Part shown: positions 46,448 to 56,942 of the stretch, one piece after another
Layout: each line of letters opens with the position of its first letter
How positions within the stretch are numbered: the stretch's first letter is position 1
From: Rhizodiscina lignyota
Taxonomy: Eukaryota; Ascomycota; Dothideomycetes; Aulographales; Rhizodiscinaceae
Length of the DNA: 64,000 nt
Assembly (NCBI GenBank): GCA_010015805.1
Contig: ML978123.1
Span: 1,550,001-1,614,000 of the forward strand
Direction: 5' to 3'
Program-made: the position numbers and the translations under genes
The notes under the pieces: model-generated
Told to the model about the DNA's origin: nothing
Seen by the model: only the letters and a program-made list of their open reading frames with translations
The model's database searches: none

Positions 46448-48383
46448 GACATCCGAGGCTTGACGACCGTTGTACGTGTCGATCACACTCTTTTTGATCC
46501 ACAATGGACTTCCTTCCATGTATATAGCTTTCGAGACTGGCATTTTACTGTACATACTGAATTATCTCGATTCGCCCAATCGTGGGCCTCACTTTCTTAA
46601 CATAAGTGTCTCCAAACGGTTAGCCTGATTCTTCGATGAAACCCGTCCTGTTCCTCTTCAAATCTCCCCACGTCCTCTCCCCGTATCATTTCCTTTCTCC
46701 AGCCCACGTTAATTTATTGATGTATTTCCCTCGCAATGGACCGCCACATTTGGAGAACACTGTCGATTTCGGAGGCTATCGGTTTTGTTCTCATGCACGT
46801 ATTTCATTGTTTGTATTCAACAATATCCCAATCTTCTTTAAATGTCTCGAATTCGTACATTTTCCTTTGTCATCTGCGTTACAAACATGATTCGTCTCTT
46901 ACGATATACAACGTTACAGTCCAGTGAAATTTGCAATATACAGGACCTCGGTCGACATCCGTGGGCAGATGGCAAGCCCTAGCGAGAGCATTACACGACT
47001 TTCCGTCAGCAAGCACGCCCATATGAGGCCTAGAGCTTTAGGAGTGCCGTATCTGATCAGATGGGCCTGCTACGGTCTCCTCCGATTGGACGGCACCAGC
47101 CAACAACGGCTGCTACGAAGGAGCTGGTTTCCAGCGAGGGAACGGTCTACGGAGCGGCTCTATCACAGTTGGCCCCCGGCACTTCTAAGAGCTTCCCCGT
47201 ACCAGTGAGCTTGTATTGGAGATGGCCAAGGAGTAGCTTGCCTAGCCTGACTTAGAGGATTTGCTTCTCGTTGTCATAGAAGAGCGATGCCGTTGCCTGC
47301 CTCATCCGCTCACGAGAAACTAGGCCTTTCGTTTGAAGCGCCCAGGCCTTCCCTCCGTGGTATGTTCGAGGAACGGGATTGGATGTTCTTTGGAAGAGAA
47401 GAGTCTCTTGAGAAACAATAACGTTCGCCATTTCTAGAGGAGTATTTATAGTTAACTAACGGCTAGAGACAGACTTTAGGAGGTCTAGACCGTGCTTTCT
47501 TCAATGCATCGTTAATATACCTAGCATCCCGAGATAGAATGTCCTGCTTCATCAATGAATTGCGCGTCTCGTCTTTCGACAGCGATGTATCAGAGACGTG
47601 TTTCAAGCTGATATTAAGATCGGCAGACGTCAGACAGAGTGCTCGATGCCGGCGATTGAAGATTTGAGACGCTTCTAAGGTTAGGCTTGAAGATACCGGA
47701 CTGTATGCGCAATACATCGCCCTCTTGCCTTGAATCGCTGTTGGAATTCGGTATCTTGCTGGACTTCTTCCTAACTTTCAATGAAATGCTTAATAGATTG
47801 ATAGTCTCATGGAGTAGCTCGTGAAGGAAGCGCAATGAACAAATAGTCGGTCAGTCAAAGTCCCATATCACGCAAATTGGAATCACTTGAAAGCAGTGTC
47901 AAGGAGAAAAAAGCTTACAGTCTATGCACCTATTTCAACAAGCAAGGAAAGAACCAAGAAAAAAGGCTGGAAAGAAGTGGCAGAGGGGAAAAGCCAGGGT
48001 CGGCCGGGGAAAAAAAGGAAGTTAGTGGAGAGGGCATAGAGCAACAGGCTAAAAGAACGATGCAAACTTCAAATAAACCCCCGAAAGGTTGTTCGCAAAG
48101 AAAAAGGAAGAAGGTACAGTTACAAGACGTCGTCGTGAACCTTGCGCAAGCAACCAGATATGTGTCCCCCTTCCAATTTTTTTGGCCCACCCCTGCCCCC
48201 TGAAGAAGATTGACATTGCTCTATTTCCAGTCCCACGCTTCTTTTTCATCACCAGATGCCCTTCCCCTTGCCGCACCTCAGCATCGCTCACACCAGCCAC
48301 TCTATGCACTCCGCTACGATGGTATTACAAGATCCTCCCCGGGATTCGCACTTCTCCCTTCATAAGCTCCATGATTTGGTCGT
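46448..48383. other. Intergenic with purine-rich tract; no firm gene
   Basis: Short minus-strand frames occur at 47252-47431 (59 codons, ATG start, beginning MANVIVSQETLLFQR), 47463-47717 and 47614-47835. They may be pieces of an unrecognised or decayed gene, but no family or clean splice joins them. The plus strand is purine-rich at about 47940-48060, opposite the 3' region of the ADP/ATP carrier gene. Confidence 0.4.
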
Positions 48384-49908
48384 TTAACCAGATCCACCCT
48401 TGAACTGCTTGCCGAACATGAGCAGCTGGGCTTGGTCGTAGATGGAGAGCACACCAGCACCAGCGACACCACGGAGAATGTTAGCGCCAGCACCCTTGAA
48501 GAGCGAGCGGACACCCTCAGCGGCGACGATTTGGCGGAAAGCATCGAGGGAAGACTTGTACTTGACGGCCTATAGAATTTATTAGTCGATGCCCCTAACC
48601 AAAGGTAAGAAGCAATTGATATACATACCTCACCAGACGTCATCATCATACGACGACGGACAGTGTCGAGCGGGTAGGAAGCGATACCAGCACCAGTGGT
48701 GACAGTCCAGCCGAGCAAGAAGGAGGCAAGGAAGTTACCCTCGAGAGCGCCGACCAGGACAACAGGCTTGATGGAGTCGTACATGCCGAAGTAGAGACCA
48801 CGGTAGACGATGATACCAGCGACTGAAGGACCGAAACCACGGTACAGACCAGCAACACCATCGGAAGCAAGAGTCTTCTTGTAGACATCGACGAGACCGT
48901 TGAACTGGCGCTCACCACCCTTCTTAGCGGACTTGGCATCGTTGGCGAGACGGGTACGGGCGTAGTCGAGGGAGTAGACGAAGAGCAGCGAGGTGGCACC
49001 AGCAGCCTGGGACAAAGTTAGTTGAAACATTCAATGGAGGGTCCAGAGTGTCACATACACCACCAGAGGCCAAGTTACCGGCCATCCACTTCCAGTATCC
49101 ATCACGCTCCTTCTTGAACGCGAACATGGACTTGTAGGTATCACGGAAGGCGAAGTTAAGCGCCTGGGTGGGGAAGTAACGGATGACGTTGGCGGTGTTA
49201 CCTCTCCACAAGGAGAGGGTACCCTCCTGGCCGATGGTACGGCTGAAGCAGTCGATGATACCGTTGTACTTACGGTCCAAACGACCAGCCTTGATCATCT
49301 CATCCTAAACAGCAGTGCCAAGACATTAGCGATCGGCTCCGAAACGCGCGTGCGACAAGCAAGAAGAGATGCGGAGAGCAATTGAGATAACTTACTTGGT
49401 TCTGGATGAGCAGCTTGACACGCTCGATGGGCGCGGCGGCGGTCTTCGAGATGGCAGCGGAAACACCACCCACTGTAGATAAGCTGTCAGCTTGAGCTCC
49501 ATCCAACGCAACCTCGGAGAAATGTCTCGAATGTGTAGCGCGAGGCTTGATGATGTTGATTGGCGTTGATTGAGGTGTGTAACGTACTCAAGAAGTCGAC
49601 CACGAAGCCCTGTCATGGAAAAGAGACCGTTAGCCGCTGCATCACGCAAAACCGATATCGCGGGAACTTTTCCCTCCACGTAAACACCGATGAGCGCAAC
49701 AGCTCACGCACGCCGCCGGGAGCTGCGAACAAAACCGACGCAGAGCATCGAGAGCATGCAGCGACTCGATTGCGCAGTGCAGCTCGACGACTTCGATGGC
49801 TGCCGGCGGGCGCGGATGGGTGGAAGGAGAAGGGGAATAGGGACAGATTCGACTTACGGGCATGCCCATGAAGGACTTCTCCGCCTGATTGACCTCGCCT
49901 TTTGCCAT
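48384..49908 (-). CDS. AAC: Mitochondrial ADP/ATP carrier
   Basis: Six exons: 49908-49858, 49609-49588, 49472-49396, 49304-49059, 49006-48629 and 48569-48384, giving 319 residues. All splice sites are GT-AG with consistent phases; exon 2 is only 22 nt. The three mitochondrial-carrier repeats carry [24 protein letters not shown] and [14 protein letters not shown], and the RRRMMM signature is diagnostic of ADP/ATP carriers. Other family words are [20 protein letters not shown] and [20 protein letters not shown]. It exchanges cytosolic ADP for matrix ATP across the inner membrane. Confidence 0.97.
49588..49609 (-). other. 22-nt micro-exon of the ADP/ATP carrier gene
   Basis: Encodes GFVVDFL plus one base, between a CATGACAG acceptor and a GTACGT donor. 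It is required to restore the conserved N-terminal helix. Confidence 0.85.
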
Positions 49909-50611
49909 TGTGAAGGATGACAGTCGCCTGCTGGTAAGAGGAGAAGGAGGGACGAAGGATTGAGAGGAGAGTGGGAGTGATGTTTGGGTTGGAGTTGAAG
50001 CTTGAAGCGGAAGAAAAGTTCTTCTTGAAGGAAAGAGCTTTTCTTTTTGCCGCAGCCCGGCGCACGGGCCACGCGCTTTCGCCGGACAATCTCGGAGAAC
50101 GTGTGGCAGCGCACAGCAGCAACTCTGCTCCTGATCGTCCCAACCCTCCTGAATTTTCATTCTAGATGCTGTGCGCTCTCTGCGCCATTTCCCTCAGAGC
50201 GTGCAGGGCCATCACGCGCTCACCACCGGTGTGGAGAGGTGCAATAGCTTCATTGCAGCTGTCTCAGGGGTCGTGAATTTGCCGGAACAAAGGCGCTGCT
50301 AAGGCAACGCGGTGACGCTTCCGGTACCTTTGTACCGCTCCTCACGACCGATGGCCTTTGATAGGACTCTACACGCTTCACGTTGCCTGCTCTATGACTC
50401 AATTGAGGGTAGCCGCTTCGTTTCTCTGCAATTGGATATATCTCTTTGATGCCTCGTTGACTGCGAATTCGGCATCCTGCCCCGGCCAGCGGCACCGAAT
50501 CTAGGAGAGGCCGTCGAGAAGCAGCCTATCTAATATCTAACACTATCATACACGCTCGGAATATTCTGTCAAGTGAAGCAAGACAGCAATGACTTCAACC
50601 TCCTCGTGCCA
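49909..50611. other. ADP/ATP carrier promoter and ERG24 3' flank
   Basis: The minus-strand leader of the carrier is pyrimidine-rich. No other gene is recognised. Confidence 0.5.
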
Positions 50612-52160
50612 CTAGTATACGTACGGGATGATACGCCACGGAACGATCTTGCAATACTCGTCCCAGTCCTTTCCATATTTCCGTCGGCACTTCTCTTCAT
50701 CCCTCCTCTCACGGTGGACTAGCAAAATAGCAAAGTACAGCATGTAGAAGTATGTGAACACCATGCCCCAGCCTCTAGCTTCTCCTTGGATGACCTCTGC
50801 TGTCGACGATGTGATGCCGGGGACTATCGCGTTTTTTACGATCATATAGCCTGCGATGCCGGTTGGCAGACAGTACGACCAGCTCATGAACCAGTCGCCC
50901 AAGTAATTGATGTGCCGTGCGGTTCCCCACCATCCGCTGGTCAACAGCTTGCTGCCAGTCTTGGTCTCTATGTACTTGAGGTGCGCGATCTTTGGGTCCT
51001 TTGGGTTCGTGCGGAAGCGATTCTTCTCATTATTGGTGGCGCGGAAAATGTAGTATCCGGTGCCTTGGACTGCAAAGATCATGAGGCAGCCAAGTGGTCC
51101 AAGCGATACCGGGTGAACTGCAAGATATTTGGCTTGAACGCTGTAAGTGAATGGCAACCATGCCACGTCCCCGAATGAGAGCATAAAGCCAAACCCGTCC
51201 GTGATAATATCGATGGTGGTGAGGATTGCCGGTTCCATGTACAGCGCATCAAAGACGTAAAGCGCTTGCGTGAAAGTGACAATGAGCATGCTATCCGTGA
51301 CGTAGCCATATGTCCGGTATTGCTTCGCCATGAACGCACAGTCCAGAAGAATCCAGCCTAGCAATCCCGGTCTCAGCTCCATGAAGGACTTGATGTCGAC
51401 CTCGCCGAACACTGGGAGCGTGATGCGAGGGTTCAGCTCGCGGCCAATGAACCAGTCATAGAACATGTTGCCAGTCGTGCCACCGGCCGCAAGCTCGCGC
51501 TTGTCCCGATTTCCATTTTTCACAGAAAAACTGCAGACATAGACGTAAACCGACAGAGCATTGGCAACGATGACGTTACTTGTCAGGATCTGCACGTAAT
51601 TGTCGGAAATGAATGTCCAGACCGGAAACTCTGCCCCTTGGACAATGGTGCCGGCAGCAGCAATGACCATAGTGAAGACTGCAGAGCTGAATGCTGGGTA
51701 GAGTCAGTCATGATTTCTCCCAAGCAGTCAAAAAGGTACGCACCGTTAAAGCGATATGTCAACCTTCCGCCAGACTTCAACTCTACCCCTTGCACCGTCG
51801 TGGCAGGGAGTGCAGCATATAGCACGAGACTCAGAAAGTACCAGCCGAGAGTCCCAAGGAAGGCATTCGTGTTCAATAAGCCCGAAACCCCCTGCCATCC
51901 CGTCTCGGCTTTCAGCTTCTCCAAAGACAGAGACGTTGGATGCAGCAAGCTTGGTGCAGGACAACCAGATATGTCGTTGCACAAGAACGCTAATGCATAT
52001 GGCACTGCGTGCACAGCGAACGTGATGAATGCCACCCCAACTCTATGGCAAGTTAGCGAATTAATGCGTAAATAAAGAGAAGTGAAGTCATCTACCGTCC
52101 ACCAAACTCGTATCTATGTTCTGACGCGGATTCCGCGACGTCTGCTGCGCGTTTTGACAT
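50612..52160 (-). CDS. ERG24: Delta(14)-sterol reductase (ergosterol pathway)
   Basis: Exons 52160-52096, 52042-51744 and 51693-50612 give 481 residues. The first exon encodes MSKRAADVAESASEHRYEFG, and exon 2 continues GVAFITFAVHAVPYALAFLC, the usual Erg24 start. Multiple transmembrane helices follow, with NPRITLPVFGEVDIKSFMEL, RPGLLGWILLDCAF, and the C-terminal LLTSGWWGTARHINYLGDW and RDEEKCRRKYGKDWDEYC signatures of the ERG4/ERG24 family, ending IPYVY. It reduces the C14-C15 double bond with NADPH in the endoplasmic reticulum after Erg11 demethylation. It is the target class of morpholine fungicides. Confidence 0.95.
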
Positions 52161-52902
52161 TGTTTCGTGATGAAGGTGAGATGGAGGTTAAGGAGATGCG
52201 TGCGACTGTCTGCCCTTATATCTCCTTCGATCAAGAGTACCACAGCCTCAAAGGAAACGATTTTTACGAGAATGCGAACATCAAGAACGAGCGTGAAGGC
52301 AAAAGTCCTGGGGAGACGTCAACTTGCGCGTATGGTACGGTTTTTCATATGCCGGAATCGGGTCAATCCGATGGGATGCGAGAGTGTTGACGCGCATTGT
52401 CGCGGCGCGGACGGCGCTAGGCCACATACGGACATGTTGCGTGTGGGCCATCTTGAGTGGAGCGACTCCTGAAACGCTTTACATGTCTATGTCATGTCTC
52501 TCACTGACAATGATATAAAGCTGGACAACTGCCTGCTATGATGGCGAGAATACTCGAAATGTTGAAATGTCTCCATGCAGCGCGGGAGCTTTCCGACTCG
52601 GCAGGGGAAAAGCACCAATCACTCGTGGTGAAGAGTTTGCGCTGCTGCAGCTTCTCGCACAAGTCTGGGTCCTGCCGGCAACTGGGTAAAAAGGTCAACG
52701 TGTACTTGTCATATAGACCTATCTTTGCAGCCATGCCGAGTAGACCTCGAGATTTTGCTGTCCATCTGCACCACAGAAAGCCTCTCCACCTGTCCCCATA
52801 CAAACCTGCGCCGTAAATAGATTCTCGTCGACCGTCGCCTCGCATTGCGATCGAACCATAGACCTTTCGGGCGAGACGCGACTATAATTCGACGCTCGCA
52901 AG
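52161..52902. other. Divergent promoter region between ERG24 and the Dabb gene
   Basis: No gene recognised. Confidence 0.5.
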
Positions 52903-53438
52903 ATGACAATCACACACATCGCCATGTTCCAATTCAAAACTGAGGCGTCTTCCGAGGCCATCGAACAGGTACATATATGACCTAAGCTGATCACTCCCTA
53001 TCGCATACTGCGTTCCTGACACACAGCCTCACAAGTTCACCCACCAAATGATGTCGCTCAAAGAGACCTGCATTCACCCGGAAACGAAGCAGCCATATGT
53101 CCTGAGTGTCAAAGGCGGATATGATGGTAATCCGACCAAACACCAGGTAAGCACTGCCTCTCCGAGTCCTCTTCCGTTTTGGCGTTTGCTGTTCGGCGGA
53201 GGCTTTGCCCGTCTGAGGTTGTCTCGGTCTGTGACATATCTGCTTATCCTGTGTCTCACAATAGTATGGGATCACACATGCATTCATCTTTGAATTCGCG
53301 AATAAGGAAGACTGGAAGTATTACATCGACTCGGAACCTGCACACTGGGATATTGCGAAGAGCATCAAGGATGTTCTGGAGAAAGTGCAGACGGTTGACT
53401 TTGAAGACGGACTATTTTCAGGAAAACTGCGAGACTGA
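52903..53438 (+). CDS. Dabb (stress-responsive alpha/beta-barrel) domain protein
   Basis: Exons 52903-52968, 53027-53146 and 53265-53438 are all phase 0, giving 119 residues. The sequence MTITHIAMFQFK, later QPYVLSVKGGYD and HAFIFEFANKEDWKYYIDSE, then HWDIAKSIKDVLEKVQTVDF fits the ferredoxin-like Dabb fold that usually forms dimers. In fungi such proteins are small cytosolic proteins of mostly unknown function; some act on polyketides. The terminal DFEDG is common in the family. Confidence 0.82.
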
Positions 53439-53466
53439 TTGACATTTCCGCAGTGCCAGGGCTTAG

Positions 53467-54137
53467 AAGGCATTCAAGATATACAAGGCCCGCAAAATAG
53501 ACGTCAATCCACCTCGTTATCGTATGAGGCGAGGCGATAGGTTTCTCACAGCTGTACCCCGTAGAGCGTCGTATGTTGGATGGTGCTATTGCAAACTGCT
53601 TGCGGCCACGTTTCGGCACCTGGACAGCTATCTCGAGGTGCGAAGATGTTAACGGATAATACCGATCTTCCCAACACGGCCTTTCATTACCTTTGTTGGT
53701 GTCGTCCGGAGATCGCTATTGTTAGCCGGCTGAGCGCTGTCAAAGAAGCTGTTTGCCAAGAATGTGGCTGCGCTGGAGGATGGCTCCCTTTATGTGCTGC
53801 AACCCTCTTTTGGAAGATCTTTGAACGTCACGCTCGCCCCTGGCGGTCTGTGCGATCGCCGCATTCTCCCATGTGCGGCTACTGGCGTCGTTGAAGGAGC
53901 AATAGACGAGCAAGACGACTGCCTAATTAGAATATTACCCTTCCTCCACCCAAGGGCCAAGTAGGTATCGTGGGATATGCGAGCGGATAGCCGCACTGAT
54001 CGCCGCACAAGCCCCAGTCCCCTACTCTTTCGAATAGGTACTTGATCCTTCGCGAGCTATCACTGTACATCGGGGGTAAATGGGATGCTCCGGAATGGAA
54101 GATGAAAGAGCGGTTAGCGGCCGCTGCTCAGAGTTAG
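53467..54137 (+). pseudogene. Frameshifted relic of a host gene, 3' part
   Basis: Four protein-like blocks follow one another on the plus strand in changing frames. The first begins KAFKIYKARKIDVNPPRYRM and ends SYLE near 53637. The second is NTDLPNTAFHYLCWCRPEIA in another frame, to about 53728. The third runs from ALSKKLFAKNVAALEDGSLY to a stop at 53963. The fourth follows a possible CGAATAG acceptor at about 54037 and reads YLILRELSLYIGGKWDAPEW to a stop at 54137. At least two frame changes, near 53637 and 53729, do not coincide with good splice sites. The blocks vaguely recall the tail of large fungal integral-membrane proteins, but I cannot name the family. Degeneration of a host gene or a very diverged multi-exon gene are both possible. 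Confidence 0.5.
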
Positions 54138-55616
54138 CGTGTAATAGATGTTGCCCTCTGCCTCAAAATACCAGTTCCTCGGGATGCCCCTGTACTTCGG
54201 CCAGAACTTTATTAGGATGTCGGACATTCGATAATTCATGGTCAGAGCTCCTCGGTATAGCGCTCAGTTCATAAGCCAGCACTGGAGCCAAGGCAAATCA
54301 TCAATTCATCTCGTGGGGTTGGTCTTACCGTCCGTAAGGAGATCTATTCCGTCATGCGAGCAGCGAATCCCTAAGAGTTGATAGTTTGTAAGAAACAGTG
54401 ACCAAGGAGAGCAATCAGATGCGCAATCGGTGAAAGCTGACTGGAGGCTGAACTCGGGCATGCCGTAGCGTCTCATTCTTGGTAGGTCTAACGGCAAGCA
54501 TTACGAATTGGTGTCTTGTGCGGCTTGCGCTGGGAGGCAGCGGATCTCTTCCGTGCGCGTGCAAACGCAGACCATGACACAACGCAATGGCAGGAGAACA
54601 GATTGTGCTGGATGAGAAACTGCGAGCGAGTGTGAGGCGGCACGCAGCACGGCGATTGAGGCTGCAACGGGAAAGGCTCGAAGGGGTGGTCGTTGCTCGA
54701 GCTGTCGAAATGAGAGCGGTCCCTGAAAGTGCGCCTAAATATAGCTGCGTGGCTGTACCATGATCCACGATTCCCGTAACCGGGCCCCGTGTAATCACTC
54801 CAAAGCTCAAGGTTCGTCTAGCATGCGGGGATCTTCATGGACCCGCCTCTATCACTGCGCTCCGGCAGAGTCGACGTGAATAATGATGCGGCGGACTTTC
54901 GCACGAGCGCACCGCATCCCGCTGGGCGGCCAGCGTTACGAGCAGTGGCGCCGCGACGAGAGCAATTCGCCTACCCGAGGGCTGTCTCAAAGGATGATAC
55001 GACACCACCTCGTTCCAATGGCAGGTGGCGAGCAGCTCCAGCGTCGTCGAGGCCGCAATAGCCTAAGGGCTGTCGAGAGGGTTTCCGCATAAGCAGAAGC
55101 ATTTCTCACTTGGACCCGCGATAAACTTGGCTGCGCTGGGCTGCGTACCTAGCAGCAACGCCGCCGTTTGCGTGGGAACATCGCCGCCGCCCAGATCATC
55201 CTGACTCTGTCAAAATAGTACACTATTCCTATTCTTCGCCGTTCCCACCCCCCGTCCTCCGCTTTGCGCCTTGTCGTCACATCTCACCTGCCCCCTCGCA
55301 CCGCACTCCGCCCGCTGCAGCAGTGCTCACCACCACGTCCTTAATATCCGGCCGATCGCCTCGTATGCGTTCCACTCAGATCGCGAGAGCATGAATCTTT
55401 CTTCTAGAAACCCGGTTGGTCCTGCTCTTTCCTAGTCTCCACCTTCTAGCTCCCGCTGCACACGCGCGCCTCAGCATCCCCGTCAACACTGCCTCCACCA
55501 CTATCCTCGATCACTCGCGTGGCATTCATAATACTCATGCCATCCCGGTAACTGCATCTCGACCCTTACCTCGTCCTCGTTCCGTTCTTTCGGTCTTTTC
55601 CAATATCATTTTAATC
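54138..55616. other. Intergenic, promoter of the low-complexity protein gene
   Basis: No gene supported. The last ~400 bp are C/T-rich leader-like sequence. Confidence 0.5.
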
Positions 55617-56942
55617 ATGCTTCTGACTGTAAATACTTCTTGTTGCTTCAAACCTTCTAATATAATCCTCCTGTCCGAACAGACGACATCATGGGGCCAG
55701 GACTGGCGACCGTCTCGAGGAAGAGGTGGTTCCTTTGAAGGCAGATACTCACCACCCTCAAATCACCCTCGGCAAGGGCCAAGCCCTGATATGGAGGAGC
55801 GACCACCGCCGGTGCCTCCAAAGGACCATCGAAGGTCCAGTCAGTCATCAACTAGTCGCAGACGGGTCCCGGCCCCATTACGCTCTAGTGATTATCAGAG
55901 ACAGCCGAACCAGCAATCGAGCAACCGTCAGAGTGGACAGACCACATCAACATATACATCGTATACGTACCCACCAAGCAACTACGCGAGTACGAGCCCA
56001 ACCGAACCTTCTTCTGCTCCATCAACCACGACCGAATTCGCAGAAGTCGATGCAACGATAGCTGCGTGGCAAAGATCCTCTGAACTCTTCATACCAGGTG
56101 AAGGGGTTACCCCCCGAGCTGCTACATTCGCCAGCACTGCTGGGCCTTCCTCAGAACATCACCCACCATCGAGTTCTGGAACATTACGGCGGACCGTCTC
56201 ATCCTACTCAGCTGCGGATTATTCGCCATCGGTTTATAGCCCATCACCATCACCGCAATCTGTGTCAGCTATCTCAAGATCTGAAACCTTCCGCTCTCAG
56301 AGCACTTGGGTACCGAGTCCAATGAGTCCAGAACTTCCTCGACTCCCTCGTGAGCATTGGGCTACCAATTCTTATCCACCGCCACAGCCAGACAACCGCA
56401 GAGGTAGTGCATGGAGTCCTACCGAAGAACCATTCGATGATGCCTCGCAATTCCACCTCTTCGTCGAAGCGACTTCCGGCCTAGGGCCGCTTGATAACAA
56501 TGGCAACAACAATGGCTCGTCACACACGCGCGGCAGCGTCTTTAGTCCCCAAGGCAACCGCGGTGATGGAAACGGTGGTAATAACGATCGATATCTCCAT
56601 TACCAGCACCAGTACGGAACGGCACCTCGTGCAACATCTGTTCCACCACAAGTACCACAAGAATTTTATGCACCTCGGCCAGCGGGCCATAGCGGTGTCC
56701 ATCGGCGACAGACATATCAGCATAGACCACGTGAAGCACAGGAATCAACGCATGCATTTGCAGCTGCGCTCGCCGGTGTTGTTATGGATCAAGAACCGAG
56801 CGACGATGACGACGAACTGCCAGATTACGCGCAAAGTCAGCGCGAAGCTCAGGCACGGCAGAGAAGAGCGGCGGCTCAGAGGGCACAAGAGTTGGAAGAG
56901 AGATGGGCGAGGGCAAAGGCAGCCGCTGGAAGACACCAGTGA
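55617..56942 (+). CDS. Low-complexity Ser/Pro/Gln-rich protein with a polyproline motif
   Basis: Proposed exons are 55617-55628 and 55683-56942 (54-nt intron, GTAAAT...GAACAG), giving 423 residues that start MLLTTTSWGQDW. The intron is in frame and stop-free, so the unspliced reading is also open. The protein is mostly disordered: RPPPVPPK (an SH3-ligand-like motif), Ser/Tyr/Pro-rich stretches, an Asn/Gly run (NNNGSS to GNRGDGNGGNND), then DDDDELPDYAQSQREAQARQ and a charged helical end (ELEERWARAKAAAG). The ELPDYAQSQ-type ending recurs in uncharacterised fungal proteins as I recall. A role as an adaptor or scaffold is only a guess. The start codon is uncertain. Confidence 0.6.
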   Translation: MLLTVNTSCCFKPSNIILLSEQTTSWGQDWRPSRGRGGSFEGRYSPPSNHPRQGPSPDMEERPPPVPPKDHRRSSQSSTSRRRVPAPLRSSDYQRQPNQQSSNRQSGQTTSTYTSYTYPPSNYASTSPTEPSSAPSTTTEFAEVDATIAAWQRSSELFIPGEGVTPRAATFASTAGPSSEHHPPSSSGTLRRTVSSYSAADYSPSVYSPSPSPQSVSAISRSETFRSQSTWVPSPMSPELPRLPREHWATNSYPPPQPDNRRGSAWSPTEEPFDDASQFHLFVEATSGLGPLDNNGNNNGSSHTRGSVFSPQGNRGDGNGGNNDRYLHYQHQYGTAPRATSVPPQVPQEFYAPRPAGHSGVHRRQTYQHRPREAQESTHAFAAALAGVVMDQEPSDDDDELPDYAQSQREAQARQRRAAAQRAQELEERWARAKAAAGRHQ

